DNA of 64,000 nt from contig NZ_JAGINP010000034.1 in assembly GCF_017876155.1 (NCBI RefSeq), positions 21,919 through 85,918 on the forward strand. Reading direction: 5' to 3'. Source of the stretch: Azospirillum rugosum (GTDB lineage: Bacteria; Pseudomonadota; Alphaproteobacteria; Azospirillales; Azospirillaceae). Of this stretch, positions 29,559-38,507 are shown in pieces (the stretch's first letter is position 1; each line of letters begins with the position of its first letter). The notes under the pieces are model-generated. The model saw nothing but the letters and a program-made list of their open reading frames with translations, had not been told where the DNA came from and made no database searches. The translations under genes and the position numbers were made by a program.

Positions 29559-29771
29559 GGCCAGACCCGATGTCAGCCGTTGCAAGACGCCCTTTCCCGG
29601 GGGAGCGGGCGCGGATCACAGAAATCCTGGGCCAGTGTCATAAGATAATCTCTTTCATTCGTTAAGATGGATCGCCGGCCTGCGGCATCGGCGACCCTGT
29701 CGCCCTGCGGGTCGAACGGAGCGCCCCGGAAAGGGGCAAGCGACATGGGGCAATTAAGGAGGGTCTTGGGG

Positions 29772-30497
29772 ATGAGCACGGGACACACGGTTGCGGCTTT
29801 CGACGCCGAACTGGCGCAGCTGCATCGGATCATCGTGACCATGGGGCAGCGGGTGGAAGCCCAGTTCGCCGCCGCGCTGGAGTGCATCACCGAGCGCGAC
29901 GCCGAAAAGGCGGCGGAGGTCATCCGCAACGACGCGGAGATCGACCGGCTGGAACTGGAGCTGGAGGGGATGTGCGTCCGGCTGCTGGCGCTTCGCCAGC
30001 CCATGGCGAAGGATCTGCGGGACATTGTGTCGGCCCTGAAGATCGCCTCCAACCTGGAGCGGATGGGGGACTTCGCGGGCTCGGTCGCGAAGCGCGCGGT
30101 GACGCTGGCGACCCTGTCGGTGGCGCCGCCGGTGTCGTCGCTGTCCTGGATGGGCCAGACGGTGCTCGGCATGATCCGCGATATGGTGCGCGCCTACGAG
30201 ACGCAGGACGCCGAGCTTGCCCTGTCCGTCCGCAACCGCGACGGCGACGTCGATTCGGCCTACACCAGCCTGTTCCGGGAATTCCTCACCTACATGATGG
30301 AAACCCCGACGCAGATCACCGGCTGCACGCATCTGCTGTTCGTTGCCAAGTCGATCGAGCGCATCGGCGACCACGCCACCAACGTGGCGGAAAACGTCTG
30401 CTACATGGTTCAGGGGCGCCTGCCGTCGGAGGAGCGCGTGAAGGGCGACCTCAGCAGCTTCGCCGTGGTCGACGGCCATCCGGAGGAGGGAAAGTAA
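29772..30497 (+). CDS. phoU: Phosphate signalling protein PhoU
   Basis: The 241-residue protein contains two PhoU helical domains. Each has the metal-binding pattern, seen as ALKIASNLERMGDFAGSVAKR and LLFVAKSIERIGDHATNVAEN. PhoU links the Pst phosphate transporter to the PhoR kinase. AAGGAGG about nine bases ahead of the ATG at 29772 supports this start over an in-frame ATG at 29745. No pst or pho genes are adjacent, so this copy is separated from the usual operon. The start region is divergent from the pentapeptide-repeat gene. Confidence 0.92.
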   Translation: MSTGHTVAAFDAELAQLHRIIVTMGQRVEAQFAAALECITERDAEKAAEVIRNDAEIDRLELELEGMCVRLLALRQPMAKDLRDIVSALKIASNLERMGDFAGSVAKRAVTLATLSVAPPVSSLSWMGQTVLGMIRDMVRAYETQDAELALSVRNRDGDVDSAYTSLFREFLTYMMETPTQITGCTHLLFVAKSIERIGDHATNVAENVCYMVQGRLPSEERVKGDLSSFAVVDGHPEEGK

Positions 30498-30601
30498 GCC
30501 CCAATCGGCGGATTCGAATCGCCGGCCGGTGCGGGACCGGGGAACCGACGGGCCCGCCCGCGGTTCTTCGATCCGGGCGCAGCAACCGGAGATCGGCAGC
30601 C

Positions 30602-31048
30602 ATGATCGCCGCGATCATCGAACAGGACCACGACGCCGGTCGGGAATTCTTCGCCGACATCGGCAACGCGACCCAACCCGCTTGGGAAGGGCGCGCGGAC
30701 GGGATGGCGGCTTTCGCGAATCTTTGGGAACGCCACGGCATCACGCTGGACCGGGCCGTCGCCCCGCATCTGTCCGCGGTGCCGCAGCTTCGCACCGACC
30801 TGGACGCTCTGCTCACCCAGCAGCGGCTGGTGGTCGAGCGGGCCCGCGACCTTGTCCGGCGCGCGTCCGGGCGCGATGCGGATGGGCGCTGGCTGACCGA
30901 CTTCGAAGGGCTGAAGGCGTTGTTCGACGACCAGTGCCAGCGGGAATCGTCGCACTTGCTCCCGGTCATCCGCGACCGTGTTCCACCCGAGGAGGTGGCG
31001 GAGATGACCCGCGCCGCCCGCGCCCTCCGGGAGCAGCGGCGGGGATAA
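30602..31048 (+). CDS. Hypothetical helical protein, possibly degenerate hemerythrin-like
   Basis: This 148-residue protein starts at an ATG preceded by GGAGATCGGCAGCC. It contains IIEQDHDAGREFFADI near the start and FDDQCQRESSHLLPVIRDRV towards the end. These resemble the HHE cation-binding helices, but most of the expected iron-binding histidines are missing. It is soluble and helical. It lies 100 bases after phoU and may be co-transcribed. Function is unknown. Confidence 0.6.
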   Translation: MIAAIIEQDHDAGREFFADIGNATQPAWEGRADGMAAFANLWERHGITLDRAVAPHLSAVPQLRTDLDALLTQQRLVVERARDLVRRASGRDADGRWLTDFEGLKALFDDQCQRESSHLLPVIRDRVPPEEVAEMTRAARALREQRRG

Positions 31049-31076
31049 AACCCCTTTCCGCCGCTCCGCAAAATGA

Positions 31077-31301
31077 TCAGTGCTTCGGCTTCCAGCCGTC
31101 ACCGACCCGCTCGTACCGGCGCTTCACGGCCGCCCAGGCGACCTTGCGCGCCAATTCCTCGCGCTGAAGGGCCTGCCGTGCGGCCGGCGACCGGCAGCCC
31201 TGCCAAGCGTTGTTGAACGCGGAGCGGTATATGTCCTGGGCGGCGGAAGGCAGGTTGGCCTTCACCGAGTCGGGAAGCTCCGTGTTGGTACGATAGGTCA
31301 T
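31077..31301 (-). CDS. ChaB-family small protein
   Basis: From the ATG at 31301, preceded by GGAGGAAACG, the product is 74 residues: MTYRTNTELPDSVKANLPSA followed by AQDIYRSAFNNAW. This matches the ChaB fold (PF06150), small basic proteins first noted next to a cation transporter in E. coli and also found in phages. The C-terminus AWAAVKRRYERVGDGW fits the family. No ion transporter is adjacent. A longer in-frame start would run through a hairpin and is rejected. Confidence 0.85.
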   Translation of the reverse strand: MTYRTNTELPDSVKANLPSAAQDIYRSAFNNAWQGCRSPAARQALQREELARKVAWAAVKRRYERVGDGWKPKH

Positions 31302-31402
31302 GAGCGTTTCCTCCGTACATTCTTCAATTTCTTTTGCCAACAGTATAGACCGATGTTCCTCACCGTTTGTAGGGCTTTTCGGCGGTAGGGATTTTCGGGG
31401 AG

Positions 31403-31424
31403 CACCTGCACCTGCACCTGCACC
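31403..31424. repeat. CACCTG hexanucleotide tandem repeat
   Basis: Three exact CACCTG units plus CACC lie in the gap between the chaB-like gene and the 31525 gene. The tract is short and outside any gene. Confidence 0.7.
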
Positions 31425-31454
31425 GGCGAATGGCGGTGGCGAAGGCGCGAAACG

Positions 31455-31493
31455 GAAAAGGCCCTTCCCCGGCTGGCGGGGAAGGGCCTTTTC
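31455..31493 (-). terminator. Strong hairpin terminator, bidirectional
   Basis: Arms 31455-31470 and 31478-31493 are perfect 16-base reverse complements (GAAAAGGCCCTTCCCC and its complement) with a 7-base loop and A/T flanks. It lies downstream of the minus-strand gene ending at 31525. Confidence 0.85.
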
Positions 31494-31524
31494 ACAAACC
31501 CAAGCGGATGACGAAAACCCGATT

Positions 31525-32379
31525 TTATGGCGTGCGGCGCGCGGTGCGGTGGGCCGGGATCGGAATGGGGCGAATCGCCTGTTCCTCACGGCGGCTCGCC
31601 GACATGTCGATCTCGATCCGCGCCAGCGCCTTGCGCAGTTCGTGCACGGCCTCGGACAATGTCTGGATCGAGCCCTCGCCCGGCTGCTGGCGCCAGCCGC
31701 GGTAGGCGGCCAAGCACCCGCGCGCGGTGTCCCGCAGGCGGGCCTCCACGGCGTCGACCGGCGGCGGGTTGCTGCCGGTGCGGGGCGCTTCCCCCGCGGC
31801 CGCCGGGGCGGCGGAGGGGGCCGGAGCCGCGGCGGACTGGACCGGCTCCGGCGCGGGCTGCGGCGCCGGCTGGGGATCCGGGCGGTTCAGGCGAAGCGTC
31901 TCGGTCTGCTGCGGGGCGGCGCGGCGTTCCTCGACCTGCGGAGCGGCCGGCTGCGGCGCGGCGGCCGGGGGAGGAGCGGACGGACGCACCTCCGCCTTCG
32001 GCGCCTCGGCGACCGCCTTCGGGCGGCGCTCCGCGCGTGCCGCGGGCTTGGCGGCCGGCGGAGCGGCCGGTTCGGCAACCGTCGGAGCCGCGTCCGGAGA
32101 CTCGGCTGCCGGCGATTGTGCGGCCGGCTCCTCGCTCACGGGCGCTTCAGCGGCTGCGGCCTCGGCCGGGGCCTCGGCGGCGTCCTCGCCGGCTCCGCCG
32201 GCTGCCTCGGCCTTGCGGATGATGTAGGAGATGGCGCTCGGCGTGCACTCGAATTCTCGCGCGATCGCCGACAAGGTTGCGCCGGAACGATAACGCTCAA
32301 GAATCTGCGGCCACGCCGACTGGGGGATTCTTCCGCGCTTCTTTGGAGCCTCCGGTTCGGTCCCGGTTTCTGCGTTCAT
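31525..32379 (-). CDS. HTH protein with long Pro/Ala-rich linker
   Basis: The 284-residue product, from the ATG at 32379, has three parts. The N-terminal resolvase-like helix-turn-helix carries RGRIPQSAWPQILERYRSGA, LSAIAREFECTPSAISYIIR. It is followed by about 150 residues rich in Pro, Ala and Glu, probably disordered, and a C-terminal helical domain (DTARGCLAAYRGWRQQPGEG, LSEAVHELRKALARIEIDM). This looks like a DNA-binding protein with a flexible tether to a second interaction domain. I do not recognise a named family. An upstream in-frame start would add 12 residues. Confidence 0.75.
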   Translation of the reverse strand: MNAETGTEPEAPKKRGRIPQSAWPQILERYRSGATLSAIAREFECTPSAISYIIRKAEAAGGAGEDAAEAPAEAAAAEAPVSEEPAAQSPAAESPDAAPTVAEPAAPPAAKPAARAERRPKAVAEAPKAEVRPSAPPPAAAPQPAAPQVEERRAAPQQTETLRLNRPDPQPAPQPAPEPVQSAAAPAPSAAPAAAGEAPRTGSNPPPVDAVEARLRDTARGCLAAYRGWRQQPGEGSIQTLSEAVHELRKALARIEIDMSASRREEQAIRPIPIPAHRTARRTP

Positions 32380-32820
32380 TATGTCGCTCGGTTGCCAAAG
32401 TGAATTTTGAGTCATTCGTCAGCTGCTTGGGCCGTATCGCACGCCTCTGACGCTGCGTGACGCGGGCGCGTGCACGTGGCGATACGTCAGGAGCCGGTCT
32501 TGCGGGCGATGTTGTCGGTACCGATGAATATCGGGAACTTGCCGGGAAATTACCAGCAGAACTTTGCGCAGCAAAGCAAAATTGCGCCTATGCAGGACGC
32601 GCGAAGCCTTAGTCCGAAGGCACGAGCGCCGGTTGCGCGGTCGTTCCGTCGAAATGCATAGCGGCGTGCCGTGGCGCCTTTTTAAAAGGCATGTTTGTTG
32701 TCGTGAATCCGCGAAAGCGTCCGTTTGAAAATCGCATGGTCCGGAATGCGTCGCGGCGCGTTCTGTTGAAAAGACGCGGCCCCATGCGGGCGCGTGCTGT
32801 AAGACTGGCGGAGTTCCTTC
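32380..32820. other. Intergenic region upstream of the degP-like gene
   Basis: This region of about 440 bases lies between divergent genes and is less GC-rich than its surroundings. It contains a near-perfect palindrome GCCTTTT-T-AAAAGGC at 32676-32690. I could not identify a clear sigma-E or EcfG promoter, and no gene is supported. Confidence 0.45.
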
Positions 32821-34368
32821 ATGCCGCATTTTCCCGATTCCATCCGGCTCATGCCGCGCCTGACGCAATCCACGGTCCAGGCCGGCGTCGTCGCGGCCGC
32901 GCTGGCCACCCTGCCGGTCGTCGCAACGCCGGCGAGCGCACAGGACCAGGCGCCGGCAGCAACAGCGTTCCGCGGCGCACCGGCGGGCTTTGCCGACTTG
33001 GCGGAAAAGCAGGTCGATGCCGTCGTCTTCATTTCGACCACGCAGGCGGCTCCGCAGGCCGGGGCGCGCGGACAGGAAACGCCGGAATTCCCCCCGGGCT
33101 CGCCCTTCGAGGATTTCTTCCGTGAATTCCGCAACCGCCAGCGCGACCAGCAGCCTCCGCAACAGCAGCAGCGACCGACCGCGGCGCTGGGCTCAGGCTT
33201 CATCATCGATGCCGCCGGCTTCGTGGTGACCAACGGCCATGTGGTGTCGGAGGCCGACGAGATTTCGGTGACGCTGCACGACGGCACCAAGCTGCCGGCC
33301 AAGGTGGTGGGGGTCGACACGCCGACCGACATCGCCCTGCTGAAGGTGGAAAGCCGCAAGCCCCTGACCGCGTCGTCCTGGGGCGACAGCGACAAGACCC
33401 GCATCGGCGACTGGGTGGTCGCCATCGGCAACCCGTTCGGGCTGGGCGGCACCGTCACCGCCGGCATCCTGTCGGCGCGGGCCCGCGACATCCAGCAAGG
33501 CCCCTATGACGACTATCTGCAGACCGACGCCTCGATCAACCGCGGCAACTCCGGCGGCCCGCTCTACAACATGGACGGCGAGGTGATCGGCATCAACACG
33601 GCGATCTATTCGCCGACCGGCGGTTCCGTCGGCATCGGCTTCGCCATCCCCGCCACGATCGCGAAGCCGGTGGTGGATCAGCTGCGCGATCACGGCCAGG
33701 TCCGGCGCGGCTGGCTCGGCGTTCAGGTGCAGCGCGTGACCCCCGACATCGCCGACAGCCTGGGCATGCCGGATCCGAAGGGCGCGCTGGTCACCAGCGT
33801 CTCGCCCGACAGTCCGGCGGGGAAAGGCGGCGTGCGCCAGGGCGACATCATCACCAGCTTCAACGGCAAGGCCATCGAGCAGATGCGCGAACTTCCGCGC
33901 GTCGTCGCCGCGACGGAGATCGGCCGCAAGGTTCCGGTGGATGTCCTGCGCGAAGGCAAGCCGCAGACGGTCGACGTCACCGTGGGCGAGCTTGAGCAAC
34001 AGCAGCAGGTCGCGGCCGCCGGGTCCAGCGGCACCCCGCCGGCAACCTCGCAGGTCGAGTCGAAGAAGGTGCTGGGCCTGACCCTGTCGCCGCTGACGCC
34101 CGGCCTGCGCGAGGCCTTTTCGATCAACACCGACGTCGACGGCATCGTCGTCACCGAGGTCGGCGACGCCAGCCCGGGCAACGACCGCGGCATCGAGGCC
34201 GGCGACGTGATCGTGGAGGCGGGGCAGGAGCCCGTGAAGACGCCCGACGAGCTGGACAAGCGCATCCAGGCGGCGCGGACGGAGGGGCGCAAGACCGTCC
34301 TGATGCTGGTCAGCCGCGACGGCGACCTTCGCTACGTGCCGCTGCCCATCGAGGACAAGAAGGGATAA
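32821..34368 (+). CDS. DegP/HtrA (MucD-type) periplasmic serine protease
   Basis: This 515-residue Do-family protease degrades or refolds damaged envelope proteins. A signal peptide ends near TPASAQ (residue 41). The trypsin-like domain has His140 (VTNGHVV), Asp170 (TDIALLKV) and Ser244 (RGNSGGPLY). A Gln-rich loop (about 105-118) precedes it. Two PDZ domains follow, the first around RGWLGVQVQRVTPDIADSLG and the second around KVLGLTLSPLTPGLREAFSI. It stands alone. Confidence 0.94.
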   Translation: MPHFPDSIRLMPRLTQSTVQAGVVAAALATLPVVATPASAQDQAPAATAFRGAPAGFADLAEKQVDAVVFISTTQAAPQAGARGQETPEFPPGSPFEDFFREFRNRQRDQQPPQQQQRPTAALGSGFIIDAAGFVVTNGHVVSEADEISVTLHDGTKLPAKVVGVDTPTDIALLKVESRKPLTASSWGDSDKTRIGDWVVAIGNPFGLGGTVTAGILSARARDIQQGPYDDYLQTDASINRGNSGGPLYNMDGEVIGINTAIYSPTGGSVGIGFAIPATIAKPVVDQLRDHGQVRRGWLGVQVQRVTPDIADSLGMPDPKGALVTSVSPDSPAGKGGVRQGDIITSFNGKAIEQMRELPRVVAATEIGRKVPVDVLREGKPQTVDVTVGELEQQQQVAAAGSSGTPPATSQVESKKVLGLTLSPLTPGLREAFSINTDVDGIVVTEVGDASPGNDRGIEAGDVIVEAGQEPVKTPDELDKRIQAARTEGRKTVLMLVSRDGDLRYVPLPIEDKKG

Positions 34369-34514
34369 GGGCACCCGGCTCAGGCATTTGGGTCCAGGCA
34401 CTGGGGACACGCGGCACGGTCATACCTTTTCCGCTACCGTTCACCCGGCGGCCGGCGTATTTTGCCGGCCGTCTGGCGAATGGGCCATGTGGCGAATGGC
34501 TTTTGGCGAATGGG

Positions 34515-35318
34515 ATGTGTCCAGTGAGCGTTCTTTCCGAGGGCCGTCCGCCTGTTCGGCTGTCGGTCGTGGTGCCGGTCTTCAACGAAGCCGACAACGT
34601 CCTCCCCCTGCTTGAGGAAATCGAGCGGGCCCTGACGCCGGTCGGCGCCTTCGAAGTGGTCTATGTGGACGACGGATCCAGCGACGACACGCTGGCGCGG
34701 CTGGCGCCCGTGGTCGCGGCCGGCCGCCTGCGCCTCGTCCGGCATCTGAACCGTTCGGGCCAGAGCGCGGCGGTGCGCACCGGCGTGAAGGCGGCGCGCG
34801 GCGAGTGGATCGCGACGCTCGACGGCGACGGGCAGAACGACCCGGCGGACATTCCCAACCTGTTCGCGCTGGTCGCCAAGGGCGGGCCGGACGCGCCGGT
34901 GCTGGTCGGCGGCCTGCGCAAGAAGCGCAAGGACACGCTGTCGAAGCGTCTGGCCTCCAAATTCGCCAACGCGGTGCGCCAGTCCTTCCTGCAGGACGGC
35001 TGCACGGACAGCGGCTGCGGCCTGAAGCTGTTCCGCCGCGACGCCTTCCTCGACCTTCCCTTCTTCGGGGCGATGCACCGCTTCCTGCCGGCGCTGTTTC
35101 GCGCGCACGGCCATCCGGTCGCCTATGTCCCGGTCAACCACCGCCCGCGTGAGCGAGGCGTTTCCAAGTACAACAACTGGCGCCGAGGCCTGATCGGCGT
35201 GGTCGACCTGCTCGGCGTCTATTGGCTGAAGCGGCGCACCGCGCTGTCGGCGTCCGTGGAAACGGCCGCCGCGCCGGCTGACCGAAAGGCTGAACCCGCC
35301 GTGGCGGGCGAACCGTGA
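34515..35318 (+). CDS. GT2 dolichyl/undecaprenyl-phosphate sugar transferase (ArnC/DPM1-like)
   Basis: The enzyme probably loads a sugar onto undecaprenyl phosphate. Visible motifs are LSVVVPVFNEADNVLPLLEE, VVYVDDGSSDDTL and LDGDGQNDP for metal and nucleotide binding, plus HRPRERGVSKYNNWRRG. The C-terminus has at most one hydrophobic segment, so it is closer to soluble DPM1 than to ArnC with two membrane helices. The start is uncertain: ATG 34515 and GTG 34524 are both possible. It overlaps the following GT39 gene by 4 bases. Confidence 0.87.
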   Translation: MCPVSVLSEGRPPVRLSVVVPVFNEADNVLPLLEEIERALTPVGAFEVVYVDDGSSDDTLARLAPVVAAGRLRLVRHLNRSGQSAAVRTGVKAARGEWIATLDGDGQNDPADIPNLFALVAKGGPDAPVLVGGLRKKRKDTLSKRLASKFANAVRQSFLQDGCTDSGCGLKLFRRDAFLDLPFFGAMHRFLPALFRAHGHPVAYVPVNHRPRERGVSKYNNWRRGLIGVVDLLGVYWLKRRTALSASVETAAAPADRKAEPAVAGEP

Positions 35319-37015
35319 GCGAAGCGGTGATCGACGCGGCCGCGGCGGCACCCCCCGTGGTCCGCCGGCGAGGATTGCCGCTTTTCGCCTATGCCCTGCT
35401 GGTGGTGGTCAGCGTCCTGCTGTTCCTGCCGGGCTTCTTCGATCTGCCGCCCTTCGACCGTGATGAGGCGCGCTTCGCCCAGGCGTCCTACCAGATGCTG
35501 GAGAGCGGCGATTTCGTCGACATCCGCTTCCAGGACGAGGCGCGGCACAAGAAGCCCGTCGGCATCTATTGGCTGCAGACGGCGGCCACCGCCCTGGTCG
35601 ACGGCGCCCTGGGCGACGCATCGAAGGACATCTGGACCTACCGCATTCCGTCCTTCCTCGGGGCGGTGGCCGCCGTGCTGGCGACGGCCTGGACCGGGAC
35701 GCGCCTGTTCGGCGGGACGGTGGGCTTCCTGGCCGGCCTGATGATGGCCTCCTGCGTCGTGCTGGGGGTCGAGGCCCGGATGGCCAAGACCGACGCCGTG
35801 CTGCTCGCCACCGTGGTGGTCGGGCAGGCGGCGCTCGCCAGCCTTTACCTGAACCGCCACGCGGAGCGGTCCGGCTGGGGCGCGCCGCTCGCCTTCTGGA
35901 TTTCGGCGGGAATCGGCATCCTGATCAAGGGGCCGATCGTCCTGCTGGTGTCCGGGACGACGGTGCTGGTGCTCGCGGCGGTCGACCGCAGGGCCGGCTG
36001 GCTGAAGCGGCTGCGACCGCTGGCCGGGCTCGCCATCGTCGTCGCCATCGCCGCGCCGTGGCTGGTCGCCATCGCCATCAAAACCAAGGGGGCCTTCTTC
36101 GCCGAGTCCGTCGGGCACGACATGATGGGCAAGGTGGTCGGCGGCCAAGAAAGCAAGGGCCTGCCGCCCGGCTATTACCTGGGCACCTTCTGGGTGACCT
36201 TCGCGCCCTGGTCCTTCCTGGCTCTGCTCGCCGTTCCCTGGGCCTGGATCAACCGCCGCAGCGACGCGGTCAAATTCTGCATCGCCTGGGTCGTGCCGAG
36301 TTGGCTGGTGTTCGAGGCGGTGCCCACGAAGCTGCTGCACTACACGCTTCCGGTCTTTCCGGCGATCGCCATCCTGACCGCCTGCGCGGCACAGGACAAT
36401 TTCGCGCGAACGGCCACGGCGCGCAGGCGGGTGCTGCTGGTGGCAGCCTCGGCCCTGGGTGTCGTCGGCTTCGGCGCGCTTGCCGCGGCGGTGGCGGTTA
36501 TTCCTTACCTCGTGGACGGGCGCATCAACCCGGCCGCCGTTGCCATGCTGCCGGTCGTCCTGGTGCTGTACGCGCTGACCATCCGCCTGTTCGTGCAGCG
36601 GCGGGAGAAGGCCGGCTTCGGCGCCGGGCTCGCCGCGGCCCTGGTGCTGTACGCCTGCGCGTACGGCGCGGTGCTCCCGGCGATCGACGGGGTCTGGATC
36701 AGCCGGCAGGCGGAGCGGGCGGTGGCCGCGGCGCGGCCGTGCCCGACGACCACGGTCGCCTCGGCCGGCTATTCGGAGCCGAGCCTCGTCTTCCTGCTCG
36801 GCACCGACACGCGGCTGACCCACGGCGCTGGGGCTGCGGAAGCGCTCGCGTCGGATCCCGCCTGCGCGCTCGCCCTGGTGGACAGCCGGGAGGACGCGGA
36901 CTTCCGGTCCGCGTTGAAGGGCACGGCGCCGGTGGAGCTGAACCGGTTGTCCGGCTTCAACTACAACACCGGCAAGCGCGTCACGCTGACCTTGTACGGC
37001 GCCGCGAAACCCTGA
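35315..37015 (+). CDS. GT39-family membrane glycosyltransferase (ArnT-like)
   Basis: The 566-residue polytopic membrane protein has the first-loop signature FDRDEARFAQASYQML and KKPVGIYWLQ, as in ArnT and related PMT-fold enzymes that transfer sugars from lipid-phosphate donors at the periplasmic face. About twelve membrane helices and a C-terminal periplasmic domain are visible. The GTG at 35315 overlaps the stop of the GT2 gene, implying that one makes the lipid-linked sugar and the other uses it. Genes for making aminoarabinose are absent, so the sugar may differ. Confidence 0.87.
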   Translation: MSEAVIDAAAAAPPVVRRRGLPLFAYALLVVVSVLLFLPGFFDLPPFDRDEARFAQASYQMLESGDFVDIRFQDEARHKKPVGIYWLQTAATALVDGALGDASKDIWTYRIPSFLGAVAAVLATAWTGTRLFGGTVGFLAGLMMASCVVLGVEARMAKTDAVLLATVVVGQAALASLYLNRHAERSGWGAPLAFWISAGIGILIKGPIVLLVSGTTVLVLAAVDRRAGWLKRLRPLAGLAIVVAIAAPWLVAIAIKTKGAFFAESVGHDMMGKVVGGQESKGLPPGYYLGTFWVTFAPWSFLALLAVPWAWINRRSDAVKFCIAWVVPSWLVFEAVPTKLLHYTLPVFPAIAILTACAAQDNFARTATARRRVLLVAASALGVVGFGALAAAVAVIPYLVDGRINPAAVAMLPVVLVLYALTIRLFVQRREKAGFGAGLAAALVLYACAYGAVLPAIDGVWISRQAERAVAAARPCPTTTVASAGYSEPSLVFLLGTDTRLTHGAGAAEALASDPACALALVDSREDADFRSALKGTAPVELNRLSGFNYNTGKRVTLTLYGAAKP

Positions 37016-37192
37016 TCCCGCTGGCAAGCCGGACGCGCATGCACCGATGCGCCCCGGCGGTGCCTGTCCGCGTCGTCCGGGGAAGCATGCGAGGGGCCCC
37101 CGCCTGGGTACTCCGCATCCCCGCTGGACGCCCGACCGTCGTTGGGGCGGAATCCGAACTCCGCTCTCAAACGGATGGAAGGCCGCCCCGTC

Positions 37193-37591
37193 ATGCTCCG
37201 AACGATGACTTTCGCGACCCTTACGGTGCTCGCGCTTGCCGCGCCGGCGCACGCACAGAAGCAGGAATACCCCGCGTGGGTGTTCGATGAAATGGTGCCG
37301 ACCGGCCCGTACATGCGCCACATGGACGAAGCGCAGCCGATTCCGGGCGCCCGCCCGTCGCACTGGGGCTCCATGGGCAAGAACGGCGAGTTCCGCGCCG
37401 GTATGCCGCAATATGGCACGGACAACCGCCAGAAAACCCCCAGCTACGCCCGCACCCAGTCGCTGACGCCGCCGGTCCGCGACGGGCGTGCCGCGGCCCG
37501 GACCGGTGGTGAACTGACGAATTCCGTGCCGCGCGAGGTGACGGTCAATCCGGATTTGACGATCCAGCGCAGCAAGGCCTTCGGCGACTAA
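37193..37591 (+). CDS. Exported hypothetical protein
   Basis: From the ATG at 37193 the 132-residue product has a signal peptide (LRTMTFATLTVLALAAPAHA, cleavage before QKQEY). The mature part contains YPAWVFDEMVPTGPYMRHM and many Pro, Arg and Gly residues with little predicted structure. I do not recognise a family. An upstream ATG at 37175 would add six residues before the signal. It ends just ahead of the convergent ROK kinase gene. Confidence 0.65.
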   Translation: MLRTMTFATLTVLALAAPAHAQKQEYPAWVFDEMVPTGPYMRHMDEAQPIPGARPSHWGSMGKNGEFRAGMPQYGTDNRQKTPSYARTQSLTPPVRDGRAAARTGGELTNSVPREVTVNPDLTIQRSKAFGD

Positions 37592-37592
37592 G

Positions 37593-38507
37593 TTACGGCC
37601 GCTCGTCCGGGCGCCACAGCCACGCCGCACCGCGCACGCCGCTGGAATCGCCGTGCGCGGCGCGGCGGATCGGCGTGTCGATGCGGTCGGAAAAGGCCCA
37701 GCGCTCGACGATCGGGGGCAGGGCGTCGTACAGGAATTCCAGGTTCGACAGCCCACCGCCCAGCACGATCACGTCGGGGTCGATGACGTTGACGATGCTG
37801 GCGAGCCCCCGGCCGAGCCGGTCCGCGAAACGGTCGAGCGTCGCGCGGCACGCCGCGTCGCCCGTCCGGGCGCGGGAGGCGATCTCCTCCACAGGCAGGG
37901 TCGCTCCGGTCACGCGCTGGTGGTCGGCGGACACCGCCGGGCCGGACACGAAGCACTCCAGGCAGCCGTGCTTGCCGCAATAGCAGGCGGGGCCCGGCCG
38001 CTCCTCGTCGGTGGGCCAGGGCAGGGGATTGTGCCCCCATTCGCCGCCGACGGCATTCCGGCCCGAGAGCACGCGGCCGTGCACCACGATCCCCGCGCCG
38101 CAACCGGTGCCGAGGATGGCGGCGAACACGACGCCGCAGCCGGCGCCCGCACCGTCGGCCGCCTCCGACACCGCGAGGCAATTCGCGTCGTTCTCCACGC
38201 GCACCGGGCGGCCCAGCGCGTCGGCCAGGTCGCGGTCGAAGGGCTTGCCGATCAGCCAGGTGGAATTCGCATTCTTCACCAGCCCGGTGGCCGGCGACAC
38301 GATTCCGGGTATGCCGACGCCAACCGTCGCCCGTTCGCCGCCGAACTCCTCCTCCAATCGGCGAACGAGATCCGCGATGGTGCGTACCGTGCCGGCATAG
38401 TCCTCGCGCGGGGTGGGAACGCGCCGGCGGGCGCGCTGGTTTCCATCCTGGTCGAGCACGATTCCCTCGGTCTTCGTGCCGCCAAGGTCGATGCCGATGC
38501 GGATCAT
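37593..38507 (-). CDS. ROK-family sugar kinase (fructokinase-like)
   Basis: The 304-residue protein starts IRIGIDLGGTKTEGIVLDQD, the ATP-binding phosphate loop of ROK kinases. It has GVGIPGIVSPATG, the catalytic-aspartate region VENDANCLAVSEA, GTGCGAGIVV, and the zinc-binding motif CYCGKHGCLECFVSGPA. The family phosphorylates hexoses such as fructose or N-acetylglucosamine; the exact sugar is not readable. The ATG at 38507 places the phosphate loop at the N-terminus as expected, so the longer frame is rejected. Confidence 0.9.
   Translation of the reverse strand: MIRIGIDLGGTKTEGIVLDQDGNQRARRRVPTPREDYAGTVRTIADLVRRLEEEFGGERATVGVGIPGIVSPATGLVKNANSTWLIGKPFDRDLADALGRPVRVENDANCLAVSEAADGAGAGCGVVFAAILGTGCGAGIVVHGRVLSGRNAVGGEWGHNPLPWPTDEERPGPACYCGKHGCLECFVSGPAVSADHQRVTGATLPVEEIASRARTGDAACRATLDRFADRLGRGLASIVNVIDPDVIVLGGGLSNLEFLYDALPPIVERWAFSDRIDTPIRRAAHGDSSGVRGAAWLWRPDERP

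Noticed and set aside
28318..29648. Long frames on both strands through the pentapeptide-repeat gene
   Set aside because: They arise from the 15-base periodic repeat of the real gene and simply reflect that repetition.
31403..31424. CACCTG repeats considered as part of a CRISPR-like or regulatory array
   Set aside because: Only three 6-base units with no spacers; this is a simple tandem repeat.
35219..37756. An 845-codon minus-strand frame opposite the GT39 gene
   Set aside because: It spans several genes on the other strand and has no domain structure.
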